From NCBI GenBank assembly GCA_964447335.1, contig CAYUSA010000008.1, forward strand, positions 1 to 64,000: a stretch of DNA of 64,000 nucleotides, written 5' to 3'. Under the pieces are notes generated by a model. It saw only the letters and a program-made list of their open reading frames with translations. It ran no database searches and was not told the origin of the DNA. A program made the position numbers and the translations under genes. The stretch is from HRBIN12 sp964447335. GTDB taxonomy: Bacteria > Actinomycetota > UBA4738 > HRBIN12. Below, one piece after another: positions 42,279 to 49,930 of this stretch. Numbering within the stretch: position 1 is the stretch's first letter; the number at the start of each line of letters is the position of its first letter.

Positions 42279-43040
42279 GTGACCCTCGCGAAGCGCGTGA
42301 TCCCGTGCCTGGATGTCGACGCCGGCCGCGTCGTGAAGGGCACGCGGTTCGTGGACCTGCGCGACGCCGGCGATCCGGTCGAGCTCGCCGCGCGCTACGA
42401 CGCCGAGGGCGCCGACGAGCTCATCTTCCTCGACATCACCGCCACGCTCGAGGCTCGAGCGGCCACCCTCGAGGTGATCGCGCGCACCGCCGAGCAGGTG
42501 TTCATCCCGCTCACCGTCGGCGGTGGCGTCCGCGCCCAGGACGACGTGAACCAGCTCCTGCGCGCCGGCGCCGACAAGGTCGCGGTGAACAGCGCCGCGG
42601 TCCGCGATCCCTCGCTCCTGCAGCGCTGCGGCGAGCGCTTCGGCACGCAGTGCATGGTGATCGCGATCGACGCGAAGCGCGCGGGGACCTCCTGGGAGGT
42701 CTACGTCGACGCCGGACGCACGGCGACCGGACTCGACGCCGTCGCGTGGGCCGTCGAGGCGACGGCTGAGCGCGGCGCGGGCGAGGTGCTCCTCACGTCG
42801 ATGGACCGCGACGGAACGGGTGAGGGCTACGACCTCGAGCTGCTCCGCGCCGTGAGCGACGCCGTGCGCGTGCCCGTCGTCGCGAGCGGAGGCGCCGGCC
42901 GGCTCGAGCACTTCGCCGATGCTCTGCTCGAGGGCCGAGCCGACGCCGTGCTCGCGGCGTCGAGGTTCCACTTCGAGGAGCTCACGATCGCGATGGTGAA
43001 GGAGCACCTGGCGTCGCGCGGGTTGCCGGTGAGGACCTGA
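42279..43040 (+). CDS. hisF: imidazole glycerol phosphate synthase, cyclase subunit
   Basis: The 253-residue (beta-alpha)8 barrel converts PRFAR plus ammonia to IGP and AICAR. Motifs are AKRVIPCLDVDAGRVVKGTRF (catalytic Asp near residue 11), PLTVGGGVRAQDDVNQLLRA, GADKVAVNSAAV, LLTSMDRDGTGEGYDLELL (second Asp) and PVVASGGAGRLEHFADAL. The start is GTG 42279 with GGTAGGA upstream, leaving a 22-bp spacer after hisA, the only gap in the hisDCBHAFI run. Confidence 0.96.
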   Translation: MTLAKRVIPCLDVDAGRVVKGTRFVDLRDAGDPVELAARYDAEGADELIFLDITATLEARAATLEVIARTAEQVFIPLTVGGGVRAQDDVNQLLRAGADKVAVNSAAVRDPSLLQRCGERFGTQCMVIAIDAKRAGTSWEVYVDAGRTATGLDAVAWAVEATAERGAGEVLLTSMDRDGTGEGYDLELLRAVSDAVRVPVVASGGAGRLEHFADALLEGRADAVLAASRFHFEELTIAMVKEHLASRGLPVRT

Positions 43041-43378
43041 TGGAGCGCGTGGACCTGGATTCGGTGCGCTGGAACGAGGTCGGGCTCGTGCCGGTCGTCG
43101 TGCAAGACGCCGGGAGCGGCGAGGTGCTCATGGTCGCGTGGGCGAACCGCGAGGCGCTCGAGCGCACGCTCTCAGAGGGCCGGATGGTCTACTGGAGCCG
43201 CTCGCGCAAGGAGCTCTGGCGCAAGGGCGACACGAGCGGCCACGTCCAGCACTGGGAGGAGCTCCGCGTGGACTGCGACGCGGACGTGATCCTTGCGCGC
43301 GTCCACCAGGAGGGCGCCGCCTGCCACACCGGCGAGCGGACCTGCTTCTTCCGGAGCCTCAGCGCCGGGTCGCCCTGA
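43040..43378 (+). CDS. hisI: phosphoribosyl-AMP cyclohydrolase
   Basis: The 112-residue, single-domain PRA-CH has the zinc and active-site motifs MVYWSRSRKELWRKGDTSGH, DCDADVILARVHQEGAACHT and GERTCFF. The PRA-PH (HisE) domain is not fused and no hisE lies in this window, so it must be elsewhere. The ATG shares one base with the hisF stop (TGATG). The last 20 bp overlap the convergent PH-domain gene. Confidence 0.95.
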   Translation: MERVDLDSVRWNEVGLVPVVVQDAGSGEVLMVAWANREALERTLSEGRMVYWSRSRKELWRKGDTSGHVQHWEELRVDCDADVILARVHQEGAACHTGERTCFFRSLSAGSP

Positions 43379-43799
43379 GCTCCTTGCGGAGCTTGTCGAT
43401 GAACTTGCCCGATGTCTGCCCCGGATCACCGACGCCGGAGAGCGCGTGGACCTTGCCGCCGTTCGTCCGAACGACCGCGGTCGTCATGCCGCGGCGCCGC
43501 GAGCCCTCCTCGAACGTCTCGACGTCGGCCCACGCGAAGCGACGCGTCGAGAACAGGTTGCGGACCTCGACCCCCTCGGGGCTCGTCTCGACCGCGACGA
43601 CGCGCGCGCGGCGCCCGAGGTACACGGCGACGGCGCCGACGAGGAGGAGCCCGCTCGACGCTGCGGCGGTGAACGGGCGCCCGCCCTCGGAGATCGCCCG
43701 CACCATCCCGACCGCTCCGATCGCGAGTCCCACGATCGCGAGCATCCGCAGCATCAGCGAGATGCGGGCGAGGGTCGCGTCGTTGCGGTAGACGGCCAC
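43359..43799 (-). CDS. PH-domain membrane protein
   Basis: The 146-residue protein has a short N-terminus (VAVYRNDATLARISLMLRML) and two membrane helices (about residues 15-35 and 47-64). A bacterial PH-like domain follows: VVAVETSPEGVEVRNLFSTR, RFAWADVETFEEGSRRRGMT and AVVRTNGGKVHALSGVGD. It is located on the opposite strand between hisI and hisG, its 3' end overlapping hisI by 20 bp and its GTG start 45 bp from the hisG start, so it shares a divergent promoter region with hisG. Function unknown. Confidence 0.82.
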   Translation of the reverse strand: MAVYRNDATLARISLMLRMLAIVGLAIGAVGMVRAISEGGRPFTAAASSGLLLVGAVAVYLGRRARVVAVETSPEGVEVRNLFSTRRFAWADVETFEEGSRRRGMTTAVVRTNGGKVHALSGVGDPGQTSGKFIDKLRKELRATRR

Positions 43800-43844
43800 G
43801 GCCCCGCAGCCTACCGCTCGGGACCAGCGGCTACACTCGCGGGC

Positions 43845-44720
43845 GTGCTGAAGCTCGTCATCCCGAAGGGCTCGCTCGAGGCCCAGACGCTCCGGCTGTT
43901 CGAGGAGGCGGACCTGCGCGTGCGTCGCGGCTCGGACCGCGACTACCACGGCTCGATCGACGACGACCGGATCGAGCGCGTGTCGCTGCTCCGGCCGCAG
44001 GAGATCCCGACGTACGTGCAGGACGGGCTGTTCGACCTCGGCATCACCGGGCAGGACTGGATAGCCGAGACCGGCGCCGACGTCGAGGTGCTCGCGAGCC
44101 TGTCCTACGCGAAGAGCGGCACCGGGCACGGGACGAAGATCGTGCTCGCGGTGCCGAACGACCACCCCGCGAACCGCGCGAGCGAGATGCCGCCCGGCTC
44201 GCGCATCTCCACCGAGTTCTTGCACCTCACGCAGCGCTTCTTCGCCGACCTCGGCATCGAGGTCAAGGTCGTGTGGTCCTACGGCGCCACCGAGGCCAAG
44301 GTCCCCGAGATCGTCGACGCGATCGTCGACATCACCGAGACCGGCAGCACGCTCCGCGCACACGGGATGAAGATCATCGACACGCTCATGACCTCCGAGC
44401 CCGTCCTCGTCGCCAACCGGGACTCCGCGGCCGACCCGGCGAAGCGGGCCGCGATGGACGACATCATCACGCTCCTGCTCGGTGCCCTCCGCGCCGAGGG
44501 CCGGGTGCTCATCAAGCTGAACGTGAGCGAGGCCGACCTCGCAGCCGTGCTCGAGGTCGTCCCGGCCATGAAGTCGCCCACGGTCTCGCGGCTGCAGGAG
44601 GGCGGTTACGCGATCGAGACCGTGGCCGAGAAACGCCAGGTCAACACGCTGATCCCGCTCCTCAAGGCCCGGGGCGCGAGCGACATCCTCGAGCTCCCGA
44701 TCTCGAAGATCGTCCCCTGA
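43845..44720 (+). CDS. hisG: ATP phosphoribosyltransferase, long form
   Basis: First enzyme of histidine synthesis, joining PRPP and ATP. The 291-residue length is that of the long HisG form, with a C-terminal ACT-like feedback domain (about residues 215-291) and no need for HisZ. Motifs are VIPKGSLEAQTLRLFEEADL, FDLGITGQDWIAETGADVEV, DITETGSTLRAHGMKI (PRPP loop) and the C-terminal SPTVSRLQEGGYAIETVAEK. The start is GTG 43845. It is separated from hisDCBHAFI only by the convergent PH gene, and an IS element lies 23 bp after its stop. Confidence 0.96.
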   Translation: MLKLVIPKGSLEAQTLRLFEEADLRVRRGSDRDYHGSIDDDRIERVSLLRPQEIPTYVQDGLFDLGITGQDWIAETGADVEVLASLSYAKSGTGHGTKIVLAVPNDHPANRASEMPPGSRISTEFLHLTQRFFADLGIEVKVVWSYGATEAKVPEIVDAIVDITETGSTLRAHGMKIIDTLMTSEPVLVANRDSAADPAKRAAMDDIITLLLGALRAEGRVLIKLNVSEADLAAVLEVVPAMKSPTVSRLQEGGYAIETVAEKRQVNTLIPLLKARGASDILELPISKIVP

Positions 44721-44743
44721 CCTGGGGTCCCCGCCCGTCCCTT

Positions 44744-44806
44744 GTTGCCTCAAGTCAAGATGCCCGCGAACGAGGGGATCGTTGCCTCACGGGAAGTGCC
44801 CGCGAA
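44744..44806 (+). repeat. left terminal repeat of the IS element
   Basis: Two direct units, GTTGCCTCA...ATGCCCGCGAA at 44744-44770 and GTTGCCTCA...TGCCCGCGAA at 44781-44806, in the orientation facing into the element. The transposase stop codon (44755-44757) lies inside the outer unit. Confidence 0.85.
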
Positions 44807-45997
44807 GCAGTGGCGCTCCTCACCTCCTTTCGACGTCGGTCCTCCTTCAGCTTGGCCTGCTTGAGCAGCCGGTCCTGGCACCGGCCGATGTCCCGTTTCA
44901 GTTGGGCCGGGTTGAGCGTTCGGTACTGGCGGGTGAGGGTCGCCTTGGTCTTGGCCGAGACCTCCGACGAAGCGAGCACCCGCCGGTACGGGGTCCGGGC
45001 GACGTCGTAGTGCTTGGTGACCCTGGCTCCGTGCCGGGTCTTGTCCTTGAGCTTCATCTGCGGGGAGAAGAAGTTCACCCACAGACGCAGGTGGCCGTAG
45101 AGCTCTTGCAGGACAGCGAGCTCGGCGTCGGTGTCGTAGCGCAGGTACCCGACCGCCCGGCGCACCACCGACCAGTTCTTCTGCTCCACGTAGCAGCTGT
45201 CGTTCTTGCGGTGGGGACGAGAGCGGGTGAAGGTGATCCGCCCGCTCGGTGCAGTAGCGGTAGAGCTCGTCGTTGATGAACTCGGAGCCGTTGTCCGAGT
45301 CGATGCCGGCGAGCGGGAACGGGAGGTCGGCCTGGGCGGCCTGCAGGGCCTCGAAGACCCACCGCTGGGCCTTGTTCTTCACCGCGCGTACCTCCGTCCA
45401 GCCCGTGGCCACATCGGTCATGTCCAGGCTCTGGCAGAAGTCCCCGGAAGGGTTCCCGCCCTCGTGGCCCACGAGGTCGATCTCGAGGAACCCCGGGCGG
45501 TCCTCGTCCCACTCGGCGAACGTGCGGATCGCGATCTGGTGCTTGAGCATCGTGCCGGGCTTGGTGCCCGATCGCCCTTTCAGCTCGAGGCCTCGGCGGG
45601 CTCCCTTCAGCCGCCGGTCGATGGTGGCCGCCGACATGGAAAGCAGCAGCTCGCGCTCCCGTGGCCCCAGCTCGAGCTCCCCGAACCGCTGCAGGACCCC
45701 CACGATCTCTTCCATGAACGGGGCCAGGCGCTTGCCGCAGGGGCCGTCGAGCGTGGCCCACACCTTGGCAAGCGGGGCCGTCAGCTCCGACCCGTAGACG
45801 AGCACCCGCCGCCGCGGCTTCCTTGGCTTCGGCCCACCGGCCGCCTGCCTGAGCGCGCGGCGTGCGTGATCGCGGTTCCATCCCGTGAGCGCACACAGCT
45901 CATCGGAGATCCGTCCCTTCCCCTTCTTGGACGTCCTCAGGTACCGCATCAGCGTCTCCTTGGTCACGGCCTTGCGCTCCACCATGGTGAGCCCCAC
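44755..45997 (-). pseudogene. DDE transposase with a single-base frameshift
   Basis: The integrase-core (rve) transposase would be about 415 residues. The N-terminal part, read from 45997, has an HTH-rich region (LMRYLRTSKKGKGRISDELC) and the first two catalytic acidic residues in FLEIDLVGHEGG and GIDSDNGSEFINDELYRYC. Near 45238-45246 the frame shifts: one extra G in the codons after YRYCTER destroys the frame. The correct frame resumes with ITFTRSRPHRKNDSCYVEQ and KNWSVVRRAVGYLRYDT, which carries the catalytic Glu, and runs to 44755. Removing one base restores a full-length protein, so the element looks recently inactivated, unless the shift is programmed or a sequencing error. Confidence 0.85.
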
Positions 45998-46043
45998 CGG
46001 GTGCCTCCTTCCCCGCCCTTTCGGTGGGGAACAGGCTCACCCG

Positions 46044-46104
46044 TTCGCGGGCATCCTTCGGTGAGGCAACGAAGCGCTTTCGCGGGCATTTCTCGTGAGT
46101 CAAC
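46044..46104 (-). repeat. right terminal repeat of the IS element
   Basis: Inverted copy of the left end. Reading inward from 46104 the units are GTTGACTCA...ATGCCCGCGAA and, starting at 46070, GTTGCCTCA...ATGCCCGCGAA. Confidence 0.85.
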
Positions 46105-46155
46105 TCGCGTCCTTGACAGGCTCCGGCGGCCTCGGGCATCATCACCGAACATGTT

Positions 46156-46165
46156 TGACCGGTCA
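46156..46165. promoter_or_regulatory. perfect palindrome TGACCGGTCA upstream of aceA
   Basis: A ten-base perfect palindrome lies 155 bp before the aceA ATG, in a less GC-rich segment just outside the IS right end. The symmetry and size suit a TetR- or GntR-type operator. The regulator is unknown. Confidence 0.4.
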
Positions 46166-46239
46166 TTCAACCTCGACGCGAATGTAGCCGGACCCTAGGC
46201 GCGCCCCGGCCGGCCGAGACCGGCTCGTGCGCGCCGCCT

Positions 46240-46271
46240 CAAGACCTCTCGCGGACCCGCGAGAGGTCTTG
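46240..46271. promoter_or_regulatory. 32-bp near-perfect inverted repeat in the aceA leader
   Basis: Arms CAAGACCTCTCGCGG (46240-46254) and CCGCGAGAGGTCTTG (46257-46271) are exact reverse complements separated by only two bases. As RNA this would form a very stable hairpin about 50 bases before the aceA start. No T-run follows, so it is a poor intrinsic terminator; a dimeric repressor site or an mRNA-stabilising 5' hairpin fits better. Confidence 0.6.
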
Positions 46272-46319
46272 CATCTGCGACCCGAGCGGGCCGAGTCCGC
46301 CCACACCGAGGAGCCGACG

Positions 46320-47654
46320 ATGATCGATCTCACGCACGCCGACCGCATCCGCCGCGACGCCGAGACCCTCGAGGCGACCTGGGCCGCCGATCCCCGATGG
46401 GAGGGCATCGAGCGCCCCTACCCGGCCGAGGAGGTGATCCGCCTCCGCGGCTCCTTCGCCGTCGAGCACACCCTCGCGCGCCTGGGTGCCGAGCGCCTGT
46501 GGGAGCTCATGGCGGCCGGGGACTTCGTGCGGGCGCTCGGCGCGATGACCGGCGGCCAGGCCGTCGAGATGGTGAAGGCCGGCCTGCCCGCGATCTACCT
46601 CTCGGGGTGGCAGGTGGCGGCCGACGCGAACCTGGCCGGCCACACGTACCCGGACCAGTCGCTCTACCCGGCGAACAGCGTCCCGGCCGTGGTCCGGCGC
46701 ATCAACAACGCGCTCCAGCGCGCCGATCAGATCGCGTGGGCCGACGGCGACGACGGCACCCACTGGATGGCGCCGATCGTCGCGGACGCCGAGGCCGGCT
46801 TCGGCGGCCCGCTCAACGCGTTCCAGCTCATGAAGGCGATGATCGAGGCCGGCGCGGCGGGCGTGCACTTCGAGGACCAGCTCGCGAGCGAGAAGAAGTG
46901 CGGGCATCTCGGCGGCAAGATGCTCGTCCCGACCGAACAGTTCATCCGCACGCTCACCGCGGCGCGGCTCGCGGCCGACGTGCTCGGCGCGCCGACGGTG
47001 CTGGTCGCGCGCACCGATGCCGACGCGGCGACGCTCCTCACGAGCGACGTCGACCATCGCGACCGCCCGTTCGTGACCGGCGAGCGCACGGCCGAGGGCT
47101 TCTTCCGCGTGACGAACGGCGTCGAGGCCGCGATCGCGCGCGGGCTCTCGTACGCGCCGTACGCCGACGTGCTCTGGTGCGAGACCTCGCACCCGGACCT
47201 CGACGAGGCGCGAGGGTTCGCCGAGGCGATCCACGCCCGCTACCCCGGGAAGCTCCTCGCGTACAACTGCTCGCCGGCGTTCGACTGGAAGCGGTACCTC
47301 GACGACGACGAGATCGCGCGGTTCCAGCGCGAGCTCGGCGCGATGGGGTACGTCTTCCAGTTCATCACCCTCGCCGGGTTCCACGTGGTGAACGCGTCGA
47401 TGTTCGACCTCGCGCGCGGCTACGCCGAGGAGGGCATGACCGCCTACGTGCGGCTGCAGGAGCACGAGTTCACGCTCGAGCCACAGGGCTACACGGCCAC
47501 CAAGCACCAGCACGAGGTCGGGACGGGCTACTTCGACCGCGTCTCACAGGCCGTGAGCCACGGCACGGCGTCCACGCTCGCACTCGTCGGCTCGACCGAG
47601 GAGGAGCAGTTCGAGGACGCCGAGGAGACCTCGCTCGAGGAGGTCGCTCCCTAG
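46320..47654 (+). CDS. aceA: isocitrate lyase
   Basis: The 444-residue enzyme splits isocitrate into succinate and glyoxylate, the first step of the glyoxylate shunt, allowing growth on acetate or fatty acids. The catalytic loop SEKKCGHLGGK (Cys194), the substrate blocks SGWQVAADANLAGHTYPDQS and VARTDADAATLLTS, and CSPAFDWKRYL are intact. ATG 46320-46322 has GAGGAG 8 bp upstream. The leader holds a palindrome at 46240-46271. Malate synthase is not in the window. The last 30 codons are echoed by a relic at 48814-48915. Confidence 0.97.
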   Translation: MIDLTHADRIRRDAETLEATWAADPRWEGIERPYPAEEVIRLRGSFAVEHTLARLGAERLWELMAAGDFVRALGAMTGGQAVEMVKAGLPAIYLSGWQVAADANLAGHTYPDQSLYPANSVPAVVRRINNALQRADQIAWADGDDGTHWMAPIVADAEAGFGGPLNAFQLMKAMIEAGAAGVHFEDQLASEKKCGHLGGKMLVPTEQFIRTLTAARLAADVLGAPTVLVARTDADAATLLTSDVDHRDRPFVTGERTAEGFFRVTNGVEAAIARGLSYAPYADVLWCETSHPDLDEARGFAEAIHARYPGKLLAYNCSPAFDWKRYLDDDEIARFQRELGAMGYVFQFITLAGFHVVNASMFDLARGYAEEGMTAYVRLQEHEFTLEPQGYTATKHQHEVGTGYFDRVSQAVSHGTASTLALVGSTEEEQFEDAEETSLEEVAP

Positions 47655-47794
47655 CTGTGCAACTGACAGCCATCGGTACCTGGGATCCGGGAGATGCCCC
47701 CTCCATCAGACCCGTGGAGAACCACCCATCCGCAAGTTCGGTAGAAACAACCCTCTGCTGACGCTCCGTCGCGCCGACGCATCGGATAGGCGAC

Positions 47795-48790
47795 ATGCGT
47801 ATCCGGACGCGACGAACGGTGAGCAACCGCAAGGGTCTTCTTGCCTGCCTGGTGGTGGGCAGCATCCTCGTGCTCGGCGGCGCGGTCCGAGCGGCCGACG
47901 GCGACAGCCAGGCGCGATCCAGGCCGAGCGGGTGGGCGGACTCACTGCGCTCCTCCCCGCACGGTGGCGACGTGGTGAACCGCGAGACATGTTCTCTGTG
48001 CCACCCACGGGGTCGCGACGGCTACAGCGACGGCTGGGAGCAGCGCGTCACGGCCACGTGCCTCGCTTGCCACGATGGTCGCGGGCTCACCAGCGCGGGT
48101 TCGGACAGCGGCGCCTTGGATGGCCGGCCGGTTGCCGGGCACGAGACCGCGCTGGCGCGCTCGTCCCGGACGCCTTACGGCCTTTCCTTTCCGCTCTCGG
48201 GCCACGTCGTCGGCCCCGACACGGGTCCCGGTTCGCCACCCGGGAAACCAGAAGGATCGCAGTGCACGAGCTGCCACACGTTCCACGGTGAGCCGGGCCT
48301 GGTTGTGAACGGCTGGACGCGGCGGGACGAGGGCAGGCGGATCGGGTGGCAGGATCCCGACACCGGTGAGTGGTCGCGGAGGAACCTGCACTACGATGAC
48401 GCCTCCGGTACATGGCAGGTCTGCGACACGAGGAACGAGGACTGCCGTCCTGCCGAGGTGCTCGACGCGGGAGGGCGGCTGGTGCCCCTGTATGGGTACA
48501 AGCTCCTCACCACGCGCCCCGGCGACACCTCCGCGCAGGTTCGGAGTTACGGTACGCAGTCGGATAGCCGCGACAAAGTGGCATGGTGTGGCGCTTGCCA
48601 TCCTTCCCAAGTCGACCGTTCGCTCGGCGGGACGCTCCAGAACCATCCGATAGCGTGCGATGCGTGCCACGGCGATCCAGAAGACGGTAGCTCCACCGGG
48701 TTCCCGCACACCTCAGCGCTCTCCACGCTCCTCAGGCGCTACCCAGACGAGCTGTGTATCGGATGTCACGTCTCGGGATCTCTGCCGTAG
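47795..48790 (+). CDS. secreted hexahaem c-type cytochrome
   Basis: The 331-residue protein has a signal or anchor helix (residues 13-33, GLLACLVVGSILVLGGAVRA) and six CXXCH haem c sites: CSLCH, CLACH, CTSCH, CGACH, CDACH and CIGCH. It would receive its haems outside the cytoplasmic membrane and act in extracytoplasmic electron transfer. The first two and last three sites are closely paired, as in doubled-CXXCH cytochromes; the long middle segment (about 185-260) has no haem site. No cytochrome maturation or reductase genes are near. Base composition looks lower in GC than that of aceA, and the gene sits between aceA and a relic of aceA. Confidence 0.9.
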   Translation: MRIRTRRTVSNRKGLLACLVVGSILVLGGAVRAADGDSQARSRPSGWADSLRSSPHGGDVVNRETCSLCHPRGRDGYSDGWEQRVTATCLACHDGRGLTSAGSDSGALDGRPVAGHETALARSSRTPYGLSFPLSGHVVGPDTGPGSPPGKPEGSQCTSCHTFHGEPGLVVNGWTRRDEGRRIGWQDPDTGEWSRRNLHYDDASGTWQVCDTRNEDCRPAEVLDAGGRLVPLYGYKLLTTRPGDTSAQVRSYGTQSDSRDKVAWCGACHPSQVDRSLGGTLQNHPIACDACHGDPEDGSSTGFPHTSALSTLLRRYPDELCIGCHVSGSLP

Positions 48791-48813
48791 CGGCATCCCG
48801 GACGTCAGCACGG

Positions 48814-48915
48814 GTTGGGACCGGCTACTTCGACCCGATCTCGCAAGTGGTGAGCCACCGCACGGCCTCCACCCTCGCGCTCGTTGGCTCGACGGAGGAG
48901 GAGCAGTTCAACGAC
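48814..48915 (+). pseudogene. relic duplicate of the isocitrate lyase 3' end
   Basis: In one frame this encodes VGTGYFDPISQVVSHRTAST then LALVGSTEEEQFNDD, closely matching the aceA C-terminal region VGTGYFDRVSQAVSHGTAST then LALVGSTEEEQFEDA at about 47518-47625. The DNA is similar but clearly diverged (many third-base changes), so the copy is not recent. There is no start codon or ribosome-binding site. It may be the remains of a second aceA gene or of a duplication linked to arrival of the cytochrome gene. Confidence 0.82.
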
Positions 48916-48949
48916 GACCCGGCCCGGCCGAGGAGGTCGCCGGATAGGC

Positions 48950-49879
48950 TCAGGCCGGCAGCTCGGTCGCCGGCTCGACCTCCGTGGGCACGCCTCGTGT
49001 GCGCCCGCGTCGGGCGGTCGTCACGATCACGAGCCCGGTCGCCGCGATCACGACGAGCCCTCCGAGCACGACGAGCGGCGTCAGCGGCTCGTCGAGCACC
49101 GGCCACGCCACCGCGGCCGAGATCACCGGCGCGCACTGGGTGATGAGGGCCGAGAGCCAGGACTCCACGTGCCGGTGCGACCAGGCGACGAGCAGGTGAC
49201 CCGTCGCACCGGGCACGAGCGTGACGACGGCAAGCACGACCCAGTCGCGAGCTTCCGGCCCGGCCGGCGGGAAGCCGCCGACGAGCAGCGCAACGGGCGT
49301 CACCGAGACCGCGCCCGCGAGCATCACGCTCGTCATGTACTCGAGCGCGGAGGCGCTCGCCCGGGCGCGCTTGGAGAACAGCCAGTAGGCGGTCCACGAC
49401 AGCGTGCCGAACAGCGCTAGCAGGTCGCCGATCGGGCTCCACGCCGGTGAGCCCGAGGCGCCGAACGCAACGATCGCGACGCCGACGAACGAGAGCGCGA
49501 CGAGGGCGCGCTCGCGCGGACCCGGCCGCTCCCCGAACATGCGGCCGGCCGCGAGCAGGATGAGGATCGGCGAGAGCGCCCCGATGATCGCGGCGTTCGC
49601 GACCGTCGTCAGCTTCACCGCGGTGAAGCCGAGCGAGATGTCCATCGCGAACAGCGCCCCTCCCGGCGCGCACGCCTTGAAGGTCGCCCAGGACAGCCGG
49701 CGCCGGAGCACGGCGAGCGCGAGCAGGTGGACCCCAACCCCCAACCACAGCCGATACATCGCGAACGTCAGCCCGGTGATCGAGGTCGTCTTGACGAACA
49801 CCCCGACGCTGCCCCACAGCACCGTCGTCACCGAGACCGCGACGATCGCGGTCCTGCGGTGGGGAGAGGTTCCGGTCAC
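48950..49879 (-). CDS. EamA/DMT-superfamily transporter
   Basis: The 309-residue membrane protein has ten predicted helices arranged as two EamA repeats. The first repeat begins VSVTTVLWGSVGVFVKTTSI, and the second begins near LLALFGTLSWTAYWLFSKRA and ends with VISAAVAWPVLDEPLTPLVV, the usual EamA boundary motif. These proteins export metabolites or amino acids; the substrate is unknown. The start is GTG or ATG-equivalent at 49879. It is divergent from the PfpI gene. Confidence 0.9.
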   Translation of the reverse strand: MTGTSPHRRTAIVAVSVTTVLWGSVGVFVKTTSITGLTFAMYRLWLGVGVHLLALAVLRRRLSWATFKACAPGGALFAMDISLGFTAVKLTTVANAAIIGALSPILILLAAGRMFGERPGPRERALVALSFVGVAIVAFGASGSPAWSPIGDLLALFGTLSWTAYWLFSKRARASASALEYMTSVMLAGAVSVTPVALLVGGFPPAGPEARDWVVLAVVTLVPGATGHLLVAWSHRHVESWLSALITQCAPVISAAVAWPVLDEPLTPLVVLGGLVVIAATGLVIVTTARRGRTRGVPTEVEPATELPA

Positions 49880-49930
49880 GGGCGTAGCCTACGGAACGGC
49901 AACCATGCCGAACCGTACGGGGAGGGTGTC

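Larger units (their letters stand above)
44744..46104. mobile_element. insertion sequence, IS1202/ISNCY-like, with doubled terminal repeats
   Basis: A 1.36-kb element carries one transposase gene (minus, frameshifted). Both ends begin GTTG and are inverted copies of each other over about 61-63 bp. Each end contains two direct copies of a unit GTTGCCTCA, 6-7 nt, TGCCCGCGAA. The outer left unit starts at 44744 and the inner at 44781; on the right they start at 46104 and 46070 reading leftward. I saw no obvious target-site duplication, so the exact ends are inferred from the repeats. The family is assigned from the transposase, which I recognise only by its motifs. Confidence 0.82.

Noticed and set aside
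43040..43378. HisI/HisE bifunctional fusion
   Set aside because: The protein stops after the CFF motif of the cyclohydrolase; there is no PRA-pyrophosphohydrolase domain in this or another frame before the convergent gene.
44724..46124. Target-site duplication flanking the IS element
   Set aside because: Both flanks contain a similar CGTCC-T stretch, but the bases do not form an exact direct repeat adjacent to the terminal units.
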